Below, one piece after another: positions 44,178 to 53,100 of a DNA stretch of 64,000 nt. This DNA comes from Bifidobacterium pseudocatenulatum DSM 20438 = JCM 1200 = LMG 10505. Lineage in GTDB: Bacteria; Actinomycetota; Actinomycetes; Actinomycetales; Bifidobacteriaceae. Positions within the stretch are counted from its first letter, which is position 1; each line of letters opens with the position of its first letter. The notes under the pieces are model-generated. The model worked only from the letters and a program-made list of their open reading frames with translations. It ran no database searches and was not told the origin of the DNA. The stretch is from NCBI RefSeq assembly GCF_001025215.1, contig NZ_AP012330.1, positions 806,001 through 870,000 of the forward strand, read 5' to 3'. A program made the position numbers and the translations under genes.

Positions 44178-46739
44178 ATGAATAAGCAGCAGCTCGCTTC
44201 GAAGATTTGGGAATCCGCCAATAAGATGCGTTCCAAGATCGAGGCGAACGAATACAAGGATTACATTCTTGGCTTCATTTTCTATAAATTCCTTTCGGAA
44301 AACGAGCTGATGCGCTTGAAGGCCAACGATTTCACCGAGGATGACCTGCCACAACTTACGGAGGATAATCCGGACATTGTGGAAGGCGTACAGGATGAGT
44401 GTGGCTATTTCATCGCCTATGACAACCTGTTTTCCACATGGATCAAAAAGGGCAACGATTTCGAGATTTCCAACGTGCGTGATGCGCTTTCGGCGTTCTC
44501 CCGCAACATCAATCCGGCGCGTAAGAGAGTGTTCGACGGTATTTTCGACACGTTGCAGACCGGGCTTTCCAAACTTGGCACCGACGCGAGAAGCCAGTCC
44601 AAGGCCGCGCGAGATTTGATTTACCTCATTAAAGACATTCCGATGGATGGTCGTCAGGATTATGACGTTCTCGGCTTCATCTACGAATATCTCATCAGCA
44701 ATTTCGCCGCCAATGCGGGGAAGAAGGCCGGCGAATTCTACACACCTTCTGAGGTTTCCCAGCTGATGAGCGAAATCGTCGCCTGGCATTTGCAGGGGCG
44801 CGAGCAGATCAAGATCTACGATCCGACATCCGGCTCCGGTTCCTTGTTGATTCATATCGGTCAGGCGGTGGCTCGACGTAACGGCAATCCGGATTCCATC
44901 ATGTATTACGCGCAGGAGCTCAAGGAGAACACCTACAACCTCACGCGTATGAATCTGGTGATGCGTGGCATTCTTCCCGACAACATCGTTGCCCGCAACG
45001 GCGACACTCTGGAGGACGACTGGCCGTGGTTCGACACGTTGGAGAACAAGGAGGAAACGTACAATCCGCTGTTCGTGGATGCGGTGGTCTCCAACCCACC
45101 CTATTCGCAGAATTGGGATCCCACTGACAAGGAGATCGATCCGCGTTTCAGCTATGGCATAGCTCCGAAGTCCAGGGCAGATTATGCTTTCCTGCTCCAC
45201 GACTTGTACCATCTGCGTGCCGATGGCATCATGACCATCGTTCTGCCGCATGGCGTGCTGTTCCGCGGCGGAGAGGAAGGTCAGATTCGTAAGAATCTGA
45301 TCGAGAACCGTCATATTCAGGCGATTATTGGTCTACCTGCGAATATTTTCTTTGGTACGGGTATCCCCACCATCGTGATGGTGTTGCGCAAAAAACGTGA
45401 CGACGACAGGGTGCTCATCGTTGATGCGTCGAAACATTTCATCAAGGACGGCAAGAACAACAAGCTACAGGCTTCTGATATCAAACGCATTGTCGATGTG
45501 GTGTCGAACAATCGCACGGTACCCAAGTTCAGCCGTCTGGTGTCCATCGATGAGATTCGCGCCAACGATTACAACCTCAACATTCCGCGTTATGTCGATT
45601 CATCCGAGGATGCGGAAATGTGGGATGTGTACGCTTCGATGTTCGGTGGCGTTCCGAAGAGTGAGGTTGAGCAGCTTGAGGAATATTGGAACGCTTGGCC
45701 GAGTTTGAAGGCTGAACTGTTCCGTGATAATGGTGCCTGCTATGCCTGCGATCACGATGATATCGCCACTGTGGTGCGCAACAATGCCGACGTACAGGCG
45801 TTCATTGCCTCGTATGGGCAAGCCATTTCCGGCCTGCCTGCTGACCTGCGCTCCCGTTTGGTGGCGCATCCTGAACAGGTGGATGCGCTCGGGCAGGAAA
45901 CGGCCATCGGCAAGGAATTGGATGCGATGGTTGCCGATACCGCGCTGATCGATCCGTATGACGCCTATCAGAAACTTGATGATGCGTGGAACGGCATCTC
46001 CATTGATCTGGAAGTGTTAGGTTCCGAAGGTTTCGATGCGGTAAGAGCCGTGGATCCGAACATGGTCGTCAAGAAGAAGGCCGGCAAGGATGTGGAAGTG
46101 CAGGATGGCTGGATTGGCCGCGTTCTGCCGTTCGACCTGGTTCAGCGCGAGCTGCTGCACGATGATTTGGCCGCAATCGAGACGGACGAACGCCGTGTGC
46201 AGGACATCGATTCCGAGGTTGAAACCATTTTGGAAGGTTTCGATGAGGATGACAAGCAGAACAGCGATGCAATCAATCAGGACGGTGACGCCTTCGTTGC
46301 CGCCGAGCTGAAGAAAGCGGTCAAGGCGATCGGCAAGAATCCGTCCTCCGATTTCGAGCGTGGCTTGGTGCAGTCCCAGAAACTGTTTGATGAGGCGAAG
46401 AAGCTGAAGTCCGGCATCAAGACCAAGCGAAACGCGTTGGAGGAGAAGACCTACAACACGATTAAGGCATTGAGTGACGAGGAAGCCAGAAGGTTGCTGG
46501 AAGCCAAGTGGATTACGCCATTGCAGAAGCAGTTGGAAGAACTGCCGAATGCCGTGATCGACGAGCTCATTGGCAAAGTGAACGCGTTGAAGAACAAGTA
46601 CGCCACCACATATGCCGATGTATGCGGCCAAATCGATGAAGCGGAGAAGGAATTGGCCGGAATGCTGGGCGATTTGACCGGCAATGCTCGCGACATGGCG
46701 GGTCTGGAAGAGCTCAAAGCACTGCTCGGGGGTGAATGA
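44178..46739 (+). CDS. hsdM: Type I restriction-modification system methylase subunit
   Basis: An 853-residue N6-adenine methyltransferase subunit. The ATG follows GAGGAGGG. An N-terminal HsdM helical domain (KIWESANKMRSKIEANEY...) leads to SAM-binding motif I, DPTSGSGSLL (about residue 215), and catalytic motif IV, NPPY, at about 306-309. E. coli-type HsdM is about 500-530 residues. Here a further region from about 490 to the end carries charged helices and a coiled-coil-like end (KKLKSGIKTKRNALEEK) of unknown role. It is followed directly by hsdS. It lies inside the segment flanked by the 30-bp inverted repeats, so it may flip with hsdS. Confidence 0.93.
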   Translation: MNKQQLASKIWESANKMRSKIEANEYKDYILGFIFYKFLSENELMRLKANDFTEDDLPQLTEDNPDIVEGVQDECGYFIAYDNLFSTWIKKGNDFEISNVRDALSAFSRNINPARKRVFDGIFDTLQTGLSKLGTDARSQSKAARDLIYLIKDIPMDGRQDYDVLGFIYEYLISNFAANAGKKAGEFYTPSEVSQLMSEIVAWHLQGREQIKIYDPTSGSGSLLIHIGQAVARRNGNPDSIMYYAQELKENTYNLTRMNLVMRGILPDNIVARNGDTLEDDWPWFDTLENKEETYNPLFVDAVVSNPPYSQNWDPTDKEIDPRFSYGIAPKSRADYAFLLHDLYHLRADGIMTIVLPHGVLFRGGEEGQIRKNLIENRHIQAIIGLPANIFFGTGIPTIVMVLRKKRDDDRVLIVDASKHFIKDGKNNKLQASDIKRIVDVVSNNRTVPKFSRLVSIDEIRANDYNLNIPRYVDSSEDAEMWDVYASMFGGVPKSEVEQLEEYWNAWPSLKAELFRDNGACYACDHDDIATVVRNNADVQAFIASYGQAISGLPADLRSRLVAHPEQVDALGQETAIGKELDAMVADTALIDPYDAYQKLDDAWNGISIDLEVLGSEGFDAVRAVDPNMVVKKKAGKDVEVQDGWIGRVLPFDLVQRELLHDDLAAIETDERRVQDIDSEVETILEGFDEDDKQNSDAINQDGDAFVAAELKKAVKAIGKNPSSDFERGLVQSQKLFDEAKKLKSGIKTKRNALEEKTYNTIKALSDEEARRLLEAKWITPLQKQLEELPNAVIDELIGKVNALKNKYATTYADVCGQIDEAEKELAGMLGDLTGNARDMAGLEELKALLGGE

Positions 46740-46740
46740 T

Positions 46741-47931
46741 ATGGCCGAACAGCATGGAAAAGCGTTGGTTCCGCAGATTCGTTTTGCTGGTTTCACTGAC
46801 CCTTGGGAACAGCGTAAGCTGGGGGAAGTTGCGCATTTCATCAACGGTAGAGCATATTCGCAAAATGAGCTCCTCTCCTCTGGGAAATATCCTGTTCTTC
46901 GGGTCGGGAATTTCTACACAAATGATTCCTGGTACTATTCAAATCTTGAGTTAGAAGATAAGAACTATGCTTATGAAGGTGATTTGCTGTATACATGGTC
47001 AGCAACTTTCGGTCCGCACATTTGGCATGGCAACAAGGTTATCTACCATTATCATATTTGGAAAGTGCAGCTAGAAGCAGCTCTTGAGAAACTATTTGCA
47101 TTTCAACTTTTGGAGCGAGACAAGGAACGAATTCTATCTGACAAAAATGGCTCTACGATGGTGCATATCACCAAAACAGGAATCGAAAATACGAGCGTGT
47201 TAATGCCTTGTTCGGTTGAAGAACAGCGCCGAATCGGCGCGTTCTTCGACCGTCTGGACTCCCTCATCACCCTTCATCAGCGTAAGTATGACAAGCTCTG
47301 CGTGCTGAAAAAATCCATGCTCGACAAGATGTTCCCTAAAGGGGGTTCCCTGTATCCGGAGATTCGTTTCGCTGGTTTCACTGACCCTTGGGAACAGCGT
47401 AAGCTGGGTGAACTGTTCGAGGAGAGTGATGAACGAGCTTCCGATAGAGAGATTTTGTCTGTCAGCGTAGCCAACGGGATATACCCAGCATCTGAGTCCG
47501 ATAGGGAGACGAATCCTGGCGCGAGTCTCGCGAACTACAAAATAGTGCATTTCGGAGATGTCGTTTACAACAGTATGCGCATGTGGCAGGGGGCTGTAGA
47601 TGCAAGTCGGTACGACGGCATCGTAAGCCCCGCATATGTAGTAGCAAGGCCCAATTCCGAGGTTTATGCACGATTCTTTGCGCGCCTTCTTAGGCAACCG
47701 ATGTTGCTAAAACAGTATCAACAGGTTTCGCAGGGCAATTCCAAGGACACTCAAGTTTTGAAATTCGATGACTTTGCTTCAATCGGAATTTCTATGCCTG
47801 CCTCAGAAAACGAGCAGCGCCAAATCGGCGGGTTCTTCGACCGTCTGGACTCCCTCATCACCCTTCATCAGCGTAAGCTCGAATTACTCCGGAATATCAA
47901 GAAATCCATGCTTGACAAGATGTTCGTATAG
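46741..47931 (+). CDS. hsdS: Type I restriction-modification system specificity subunit (active copy)
   Basis: A 396-residue subunit that recognises the two halves of the target site. Two target-recognition domains lie in order: A, residues about 20-160, and B, about 220-380. Each is preceded by IRFAGFTDPWEQRKLGE and ended by FFDRLDSLITLHQRK, the conserved coiled-coil spacer. The start at 46741 follows GGGGGTGA, 1 base after the hsdM stop. Domain B is duplicated exactly at 49539-50029. Domain A is AT-rich relative to the genome. The repeats inside it match those of silent cassettes, so either half can be exchanged. Confidence 0.93.
   Translation: MAEQHGKALVPQIRFAGFTDPWEQRKLGEVAHFINGRAYSQNELLSSGKYPVLRVGNFYTNDSWYYSNLELEDKNYAYEGDLLYTWSATFGPHIWHGNKVIYHYHIWKVQLEAALEKLFAFQLLERDKERILSDKNGSTMVHITKTGIENTSVLMPCSVEEQRRIGAFFDRLDSLITLHQRKYDKLCVLKKSMLDKMFPKGGSLYPEIRFAGFTDPWEQRKLGELFEESDERASDREILSVSVANGIYPASESDRETNPGASLANYKIVHFGDVVYNSMRMWQGAVDASRYDGIVSPAYVVARPNSEVYARFFARLLRQPMLLKQYQQVSQGNSKDTQVLKFDDFASIGISMPASENEQRQIGGFFDRLDSLITLHQRKLELLRNIKKSMLDKMFV
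47387..47877 (+). repeat. 491-bp direct repeat, copy inside hsdS (mate at 49539-50029)
   Basis: Reading both copies side by side shows no difference over 491 bases, offset by 2152. The unit covers recognition domain B and both of its conserved flanks. The identical ends fall exactly on the repeats used as boundaries by the other cassettes. Confidence 0.9.
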
Positions 47932-47939
47932 GGGTGTTC

Positions 47940-48587
47940 ATGGCAATAATCACGCTATTTCACGGTTCCCCGCACGAGTCAGTGACCCCCGAATACGGTT
48001 TAGGTAACGACAAACACGACTATGGCCGTGGTTTCTATCTGACTAAAAGTGTCGAGCTCGCCAAGGAATGGGCCGTGTGCAGGCCGGATGAGTCCAATGG
48101 CTGGGTCCACCAGTACGAACTGGACACGAATGGGCTGCGCATCCTGGATTTTCAGGAACATAACGTGCTTGCCTGGCTGGCCGAGCTGATGAAGCATCGT
48201 GATGCCGCCGATTCCAAACGTTATCGCGTGCTTGCCGCGAAGTTCATCGCCAAATACGGCATTGAAACCAGCAGTTATGACATCATCAAAGGTTGGCGTG
48301 CGAACGCCTCGTACTTCTACATCGCTAAAGAATTCGTTCGAGATAATGTGGACGTCGATATCTTGGAGGAACTGCTGTCGCTTGGCGGACTGGGCATCCA
48401 ATATTGCATCAAAAGCGAAAAGGCATATGGGCAACTGCGAGAAGTCAAAGATGGCTTACTTTCCGTCAGCTATAGCGAATTCAACGACAAATACAATCAG
48501 AGGGATGTTGAGGCACGGCAGAACATGCGTGATCTTATCGATTCCGATGCCAATACGGTGACCAACGTGTTCAGCACGTTGCTCTAG
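47940..48587 (+). CDS. DUF3990-like protein, predicted ADP-ribosyltransferase fold
   Basis: A 215-residue protein. Its start reads TLFHGSPHESVTPEYG with a His-Gly pair, then HDYGRGFYLTKSVELAKEWA; these are the H and Y elements of the DUF3990 group, which structural families place with ADP-ribosyltransferases. The third catalytic residue is not clear. The ATG at 47940 lies behind GGGGTG, 8 bases after the hsdS stop, so it is co-transcribed with hsdM-hsdS. The pairing with a NADAR protein two genes on points to an ADP-ribosylation toxin module. Family placement is a reading, not a search result. Confidence 0.6.
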   Translation: MAIITLFHGSPHESVTPEYGLGNDKHDYGRGFYLTKSVELAKEWAVCRPDESNGWVHQYELDTNGLRILDFQEHNVLAWLAELMKHRDAADSKRYRVLAAKFIAKYGIETSSYDIIKGWRANASYFYIAKEFVRDNVDVDILEELLSLGGLGIQYCIKSEKAYGQLREVKDGLLSVSYSEFNDKYNQRDVEARQNMRDLIDSDANTVTNVFSTLL

Positions 48588-48598
48588 GGGTGATGACA

Positions 48599-49015
48599 AT
48601 GCAGGCATATCCAGAGGTCTACCGGGATGATGTGGTGGAAAGCCAAGGCAAGCTCTTCGACTACGTGGCGCAGTCGTTTCCGGGCAAGAGCACAGAGGAT
48701 TTCATCGCCACGTATATGACGAGCAAAACACGCAAAAGCATTGATGAAGCCAAAGCCTACGTCAATACGATGGATGCGGAAGAGCTGTGGAAGTATTTCA
48801 CCGAGACTGAGCATTACCAATTGAAGGACGGCAAGGCGCTTAAAGGGTTCATGCCCGATTGGATCGGTGAGTTCTATGCCTACTACCAATGGTTCTACGG
48901 TCTTCCCAGTTCTGAAGTGATTACCAGGGTGCCGTTGAACTTCCTGAAGAAAGCCTATTTCGGGCTGCATGATCTAGATCTGGAACTTGCGGTGCGGAAA
49001 GTCGGCGAAGAATGA
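48599..49015 (+). CDS. Unknown 138-residue protein between ART-like and NADAR genes
   Basis: A small, soluble, mostly helical acidic protein. Features: SFPGKSTEDFIATYMTSK near residue 25, an aromatic-rich DWIGEFYAYYQWFYGL segment and a KAYFGLHDLDLELAV end. I do not recognise the family. The ATG at 48599 follows GGGGTGATGACA; ATG 48593 is possible. It is 11 bases after the ART-like gene and its last four bases overlap the NADAR start (ATGA), so the three are translated as a unit. A role as antitoxin or adaptor for the ART-like protein is a guess. Confidence 0.65.
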   Translation: MQAYPEVYRDDVVESQGKLFDYVAQSFPGKSTEDFIATYMTSKTRKSIDEAKAYVNTMDAEELWKYFTETEHYQLKDGKALKGFMPDWIGEFYAYYQWFYGLPSSEVITRVPLNFLKKAYFGLHDLDLELAVRKVGEE

Positions 49016-49500
49016 CAGGCATCGTTTGCTTCCATAATCCCGATGAGGAGAACGGGTACCTGAGCAACTGGTATCCGTCGCACTTCGTTGTGGATGATGT
49101 TGAGTTTTCCTCAATGGAACAGTACATGATGTACCGCAAGGCATGCTGTTTCAGCGATGCCGAAACAGCCGCGCGAATCCTCGAAACCGATGACGTGGCC
49201 GAGATCAAACGCCTTGGCCGACGGGTGGCCGGTTATGACGATCACGTATGGAACGGCGTTCGCCAAATCGAGGTCTATGAAGGATTACTTGCCAAATTCA
49301 GACAGAACGCCGAACTCGGGGCACGGCTTGAGGTAACCGGCATCGCGCTGCTGGCGGAATGCGCCGTCAAAGACCGCATCTGGGGCATCGGCCTGTCGAT
49401 GCATGACCCAGCCAGGTTCAATCCGAGCCAATGGCGCGGTCGGAACCTGCTCGGATACGCTCTAATGCTCACAAGAAGGAAGCTCAGCCGTATAGATTGA
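49012..49500 (+). CDS. NADAR-family protein (predicted ADP-ribosyl-guanosine hydrolase/N-glycosidase)
   Basis: A 162-residue protein with the NADAR core: CFHNPDEENGYLSNWYPS, then FSSMEQYMMYRKACCF, IKRLGRRVAGYDDHVWNGVR and the C-terminal WGIGLSMHDP and GRNLLGYALM. Family members include a plant/bacterial riboflavin-pathway N-glycosidase and proteins now assigned as removing ADP-ribose from guanosine bases, where they act as antitoxins to DarT1-type toxins. Here it is in one operon with an ART-like gene and a type I restriction system. It overlaps the preceding gene by 4 bases. The family is confident; the substrate is inferred from context. Confidence 0.85.
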   Translation: MTGIVCFHNPDEENGYLSNWYPSHFVVDDVEFSSMEQYMMYRKACCFSDAETAARILETDDVAEIKRLGRRVAGYDDHVWNGVRQIEVYEGLLAKFRQNAELGARLEVTGIALLAECAVKDRIWGIGLSMHDPARFNPSQWRGRNLLGYALMLTRRKLSRID

Positions 49501-49533
49501 TGGTAATACGGCTGTTTTCCGGGCTCTAATTGT

Positions 49534-49563
49534 CCCCGCTTGGGAACAGCGTAAGCTGGGTGA
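49534..49563 (+). repeat. Right copy of the 30-bp inverted repeat (mate at 44068-44097)
   Basis: Perfect reverse complement of the left copy. It marks the beginning of the promoterless second-domain copy and has the same CCCCG extension at its left end as the left copy, an extension not found at the two sites within hsdS. Confidence 0.88.
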
Positions 49564-50029
49564 ACTGTTCGAGGAGAGTGATGAACGAGCTTCCGATAGA
49601 GAGATTTTGTCTGTCAGCGTAGCCAACGGGATATACCCAGCATCTGAGTCCGATAGGGAGACGAATCCTGGCGCGAGTCTCGCGAACTACAAAATAGTGC
49701 ATTTCGGAGATGTCGTTTACAACAGTATGCGCATGTGGCAGGGGGCTGTAGATGCAAGTCGGTACGACGGCATCGTAAGCCCCGCATATGTAGTAGCAAG
49801 GCCCAATTCCGAGGTTTATGCACGATTCTTTGCGCGCCTTCTTAGGCAACCGATGTTGCTAAAACAGTATCAACAGGTTTCGCAGGGCAATTCCAAGGAC
49901 ACTCAAGTTTTGAAATTCGATGACTTTGCTTCAATCGGAATTTCTATGCCTGCCTCAGAAAACGAGCAGCGCCAAATCGGCGGGTTCTTCGACCGTCTGG
50001 ACTCCCTCATCACCCTTCATCAGCGTAAG
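49539..50029 (+). pseudogene. Silent hsdS recognition-domain copy (direct orientation)
   Basis: A promoterless, startless exact copy of domain B of hsdS (491 bases). It begins in WEQRKLGE and ends in the LHQRK repeat; after the repeat the sequence changes to unrelated DNA ahead of hsdR. A GTG at 49607 opens a frame, but the protein would be only part of a domain. It is a reserve cassette of the same specificity as the one now in use, which suggests a recent copying or exchange event. Confidence 0.88.
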
Positions 50030-50114
50030 TATTGTGGTGTTGCTTCTTGGATGTTAGGGGTTGCGCTCGTAAGATTGGGCTCAGAAAGTGACGGTGCATT
50101 CGGGGAGATGAAAC

Positions 50115-53100
50115 ATGTTCTACGATAAAGAATCGGATTTCGAAGACGATCTGGTTGCGGTGTTGAAGCGCCATGGATGGACCGATGGCGTGTTGGAATA
50201 TCCAACTGAACAGGACCTTATCGACAATTGGGCCAGTATCCTGTTCGACAACAACAAAGGCATCGATCGATTGAATGGGCAGCGCCTTACCAAAGGTGAG
50301 ATGGCGCAGATCCTCGAACAGATCGAAACATTGCGCACACCATTGGCGCTGAATTCCTTCATTAACGGCAAGACCGTGTCCATTAAACGTGATAATCCCA
50401 GGGATGAGGCTCATTACGGTAAGGAAATCAGCCTGAAGATCTATGATCGGCAGGAAATAGCAGCGGGGCAAAGCCGGTACCAAATCGCAAGACAGCCTAT
50501 TTATCCAGCTAAAAATAAGATGTTGAACGATCGCAGGGGAGACGTTTGCCTGCTTATCAACGGCATGCCGGTCATCCACATCGAATTGAAGAAAAGCGGC
50601 ATCCCCATAAGCCAGGCCACCAATCAAATCGCCAAATACGCGCATGAAGGCGTGTTCACCGGACTGTTCAGACTCGTACAGGTCTTCGTGGCGATGAACC
50701 CGGACGATGCCGTGTACTTCGCCAATCCCGGTGAAGGCGATTTCAACGACGATTATTTCTTCCATTGGGCTGACTACAACAATGAGCCCACAGCGGCGAA
50801 CAAGCATGTCGGGCAGGATGAGTGGAAACGGTTCGCGTCGGACCTGTTGTCCATTCCCATGGCTCATCAGCTCATCGGTTTCTACACGGTCGCGGATTCC
50901 GCGGACGGATGCCTCAAAGTGCTGCGCAGCTACCAATACCAAGCGGTGAACGCCATTTCCGACCGTGTCCGCACCTGCAAATGGGACGAGCCTGTGCCGA
51001 GCGGCACTCCGGGCCGACCGGGCGGTTATGTGTGGCACACTACCGGTTCGGGCAAAACCATGACCAGTTTCAAAGCGGCGCAGCTTGTCGCCGATTCGAA
51101 GGATGCCGACAAGGTTGTCTTCCTCATGGACCGTATCGAGCTGGGCACGCAGTCATTGCTCGAATACCGTTCGTTCGCCGATGATGTCGACGATGTGCAA
51201 GGTACGGAAAACACGGATGTGCTCAAGGCGAAGCTGGCAAGCATCGACCCGAAGGACACGCTTATCGTCACGTCCATTCAGAAAATGAGCAACATCAAGG
51301 CCGGCGAAGGGCATATCACCGAAGAGGAAGTGAAGAAGCTCGCCGGCAAACGCATCGTGTTCATCATCGATGAATGCCATCGTTCCACATTCGGCGAGAT
51401 GCTGCAGGATATTCGCCATTCCTTCCCGAACGCGTTGTATTTCGGTTTCACAGGCACTCCGATCCATGAGGAGAACCGCAAGAAGGGCTCAACCACATCA
51501 ATGGTATTCGGCGATTGCCTCCACCGGTACAGCATCGCTGATGGTATCCGCGATGGCAATGTACTCGGATTCGACCCGTACATGGTGTTGACCTACCGAG
51601 ACAAGGATGTTCGCCAGGCTGTCGCGTTGCAGAAGGCGAAAGCGGCGACGGTTGAGGAAGCCCAAGCGGATCCGGTGAAAGCCGAAGTGTTCTACCATTA
51701 CATGGATCCGAATCAAATGCCGATGGGACCTATGGAAACGCAGGCCGGAGAACGTATCAAGGGCATTGAGGATTACCTGACTTCGGCGCAGTACGCGCAG
51801 GGCACCCCGCATGAGGGCAAGGTTGTGGAGGATATCCTCGACCAATTCCCATTGCTGAGCAGGGGCAACAAATTCCATGCGATGCTGGCCACGAGTTCCA
51901 TTCCCGAGGCGATCAGCTATTATCGCTTGTTCAAGGAGCGTGCGCCGCAGATGCATGTGACTGCGCTGTTCGATCCCAATGTCGATAACTCCAACGGCGC
52001 GATTCTCAAAGGGGACGCGCTTCAGGAGATCATCGGCGATTACAACGAACTGTTCGGCAAGGATTTCATCATCCCCACATGGCCGAAGATGAAGAAGGAC
52101 ATCACTGCGCGGCTTTCCCACAAGCGGCCATATCTGACGGTCGATCAGCATCGCGAGGAACGGCTGGATCTGCTGATCGTGGTCGACCAGATGCTGACGG
52201 GCTTCGATTCCAAGTGGGTCAACACGCTGTATCTCGACAAGATCATCGACTACGAGAACATTATCCAGGCGTTTAGCCGCACGAACCGACTGTTCGGCTC
52301 CGACAAGCCCTTCGGAACGATACGCTACTATCGCAAGCCGCATACCATGAAAGGGTATATCGAAGCGGCGGTGAAACTGTATTCCGGAGACAAGCCGCTT
52401 GATCTGTTTGTGCAGAAACTGCCGGAAAACGTGCGTCTGATGGATGCGCGTTTCGAAGAGATCGCTTCCGTGTTTCGTGCCGAAGGCGTGGAGGATTTCA
52501 TGAAGCTGCCGGAGTCTGTGGAAGCATGCCGGAAGTTCGCGAAGCTGTTCTCGGAACTCAATGATTTTCTTGAAGCCGCCAAAGTACAAGGATTTACATG
52601 GCAGCAGCGTGAATACTCCGTCACCCATGACGATGGTTCGGTGGAGGTTGTGCGGCCGGAGCTCGACGAACGCACATATCTGATTCTCGTTCAGCGATAC
52701 AAGGAGTTGTTTGCTGGAGATGGCGAAGGCCATAGTGAGGGTCCTGAGGCTCCATACGATCTTGATGGGCACATCACCGAAATCGACACGGGATTGATCG
52801 ATACGGATTACATGAACGCCAACTTCACCAAATGGCTCAAGGCACTCGGCGGAGGAGATACAGCCCTGTTGGCATCCGCCGAGGAGGAGCTGCATAAGTC
52901 ATTCGCTTCGCTCAGTCAGGAGGAGCAACGGTACGCTGAACTGTTCATGCATGATGTGGAGCGTGGCGAGATTGAGTTGGAGGAGGGCAAAACGCTGCGT
53001 GACTACATTACGTATTATGCTAACAGCGCCAAGAACAGCCAAGTGGAGAAGATCACCAAGGCGTTTGGCGTGGATGGAGCTTTGCTCAACGAGATGATAC

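Noticed and set aside
49607..50128. Open frame in the silent recognition cassette as a separate gene
   Set aside because: It starts within the domain, lacks a ribosome site, and runs into unrelated sequence after the repeat boundary, so it is a fragment.
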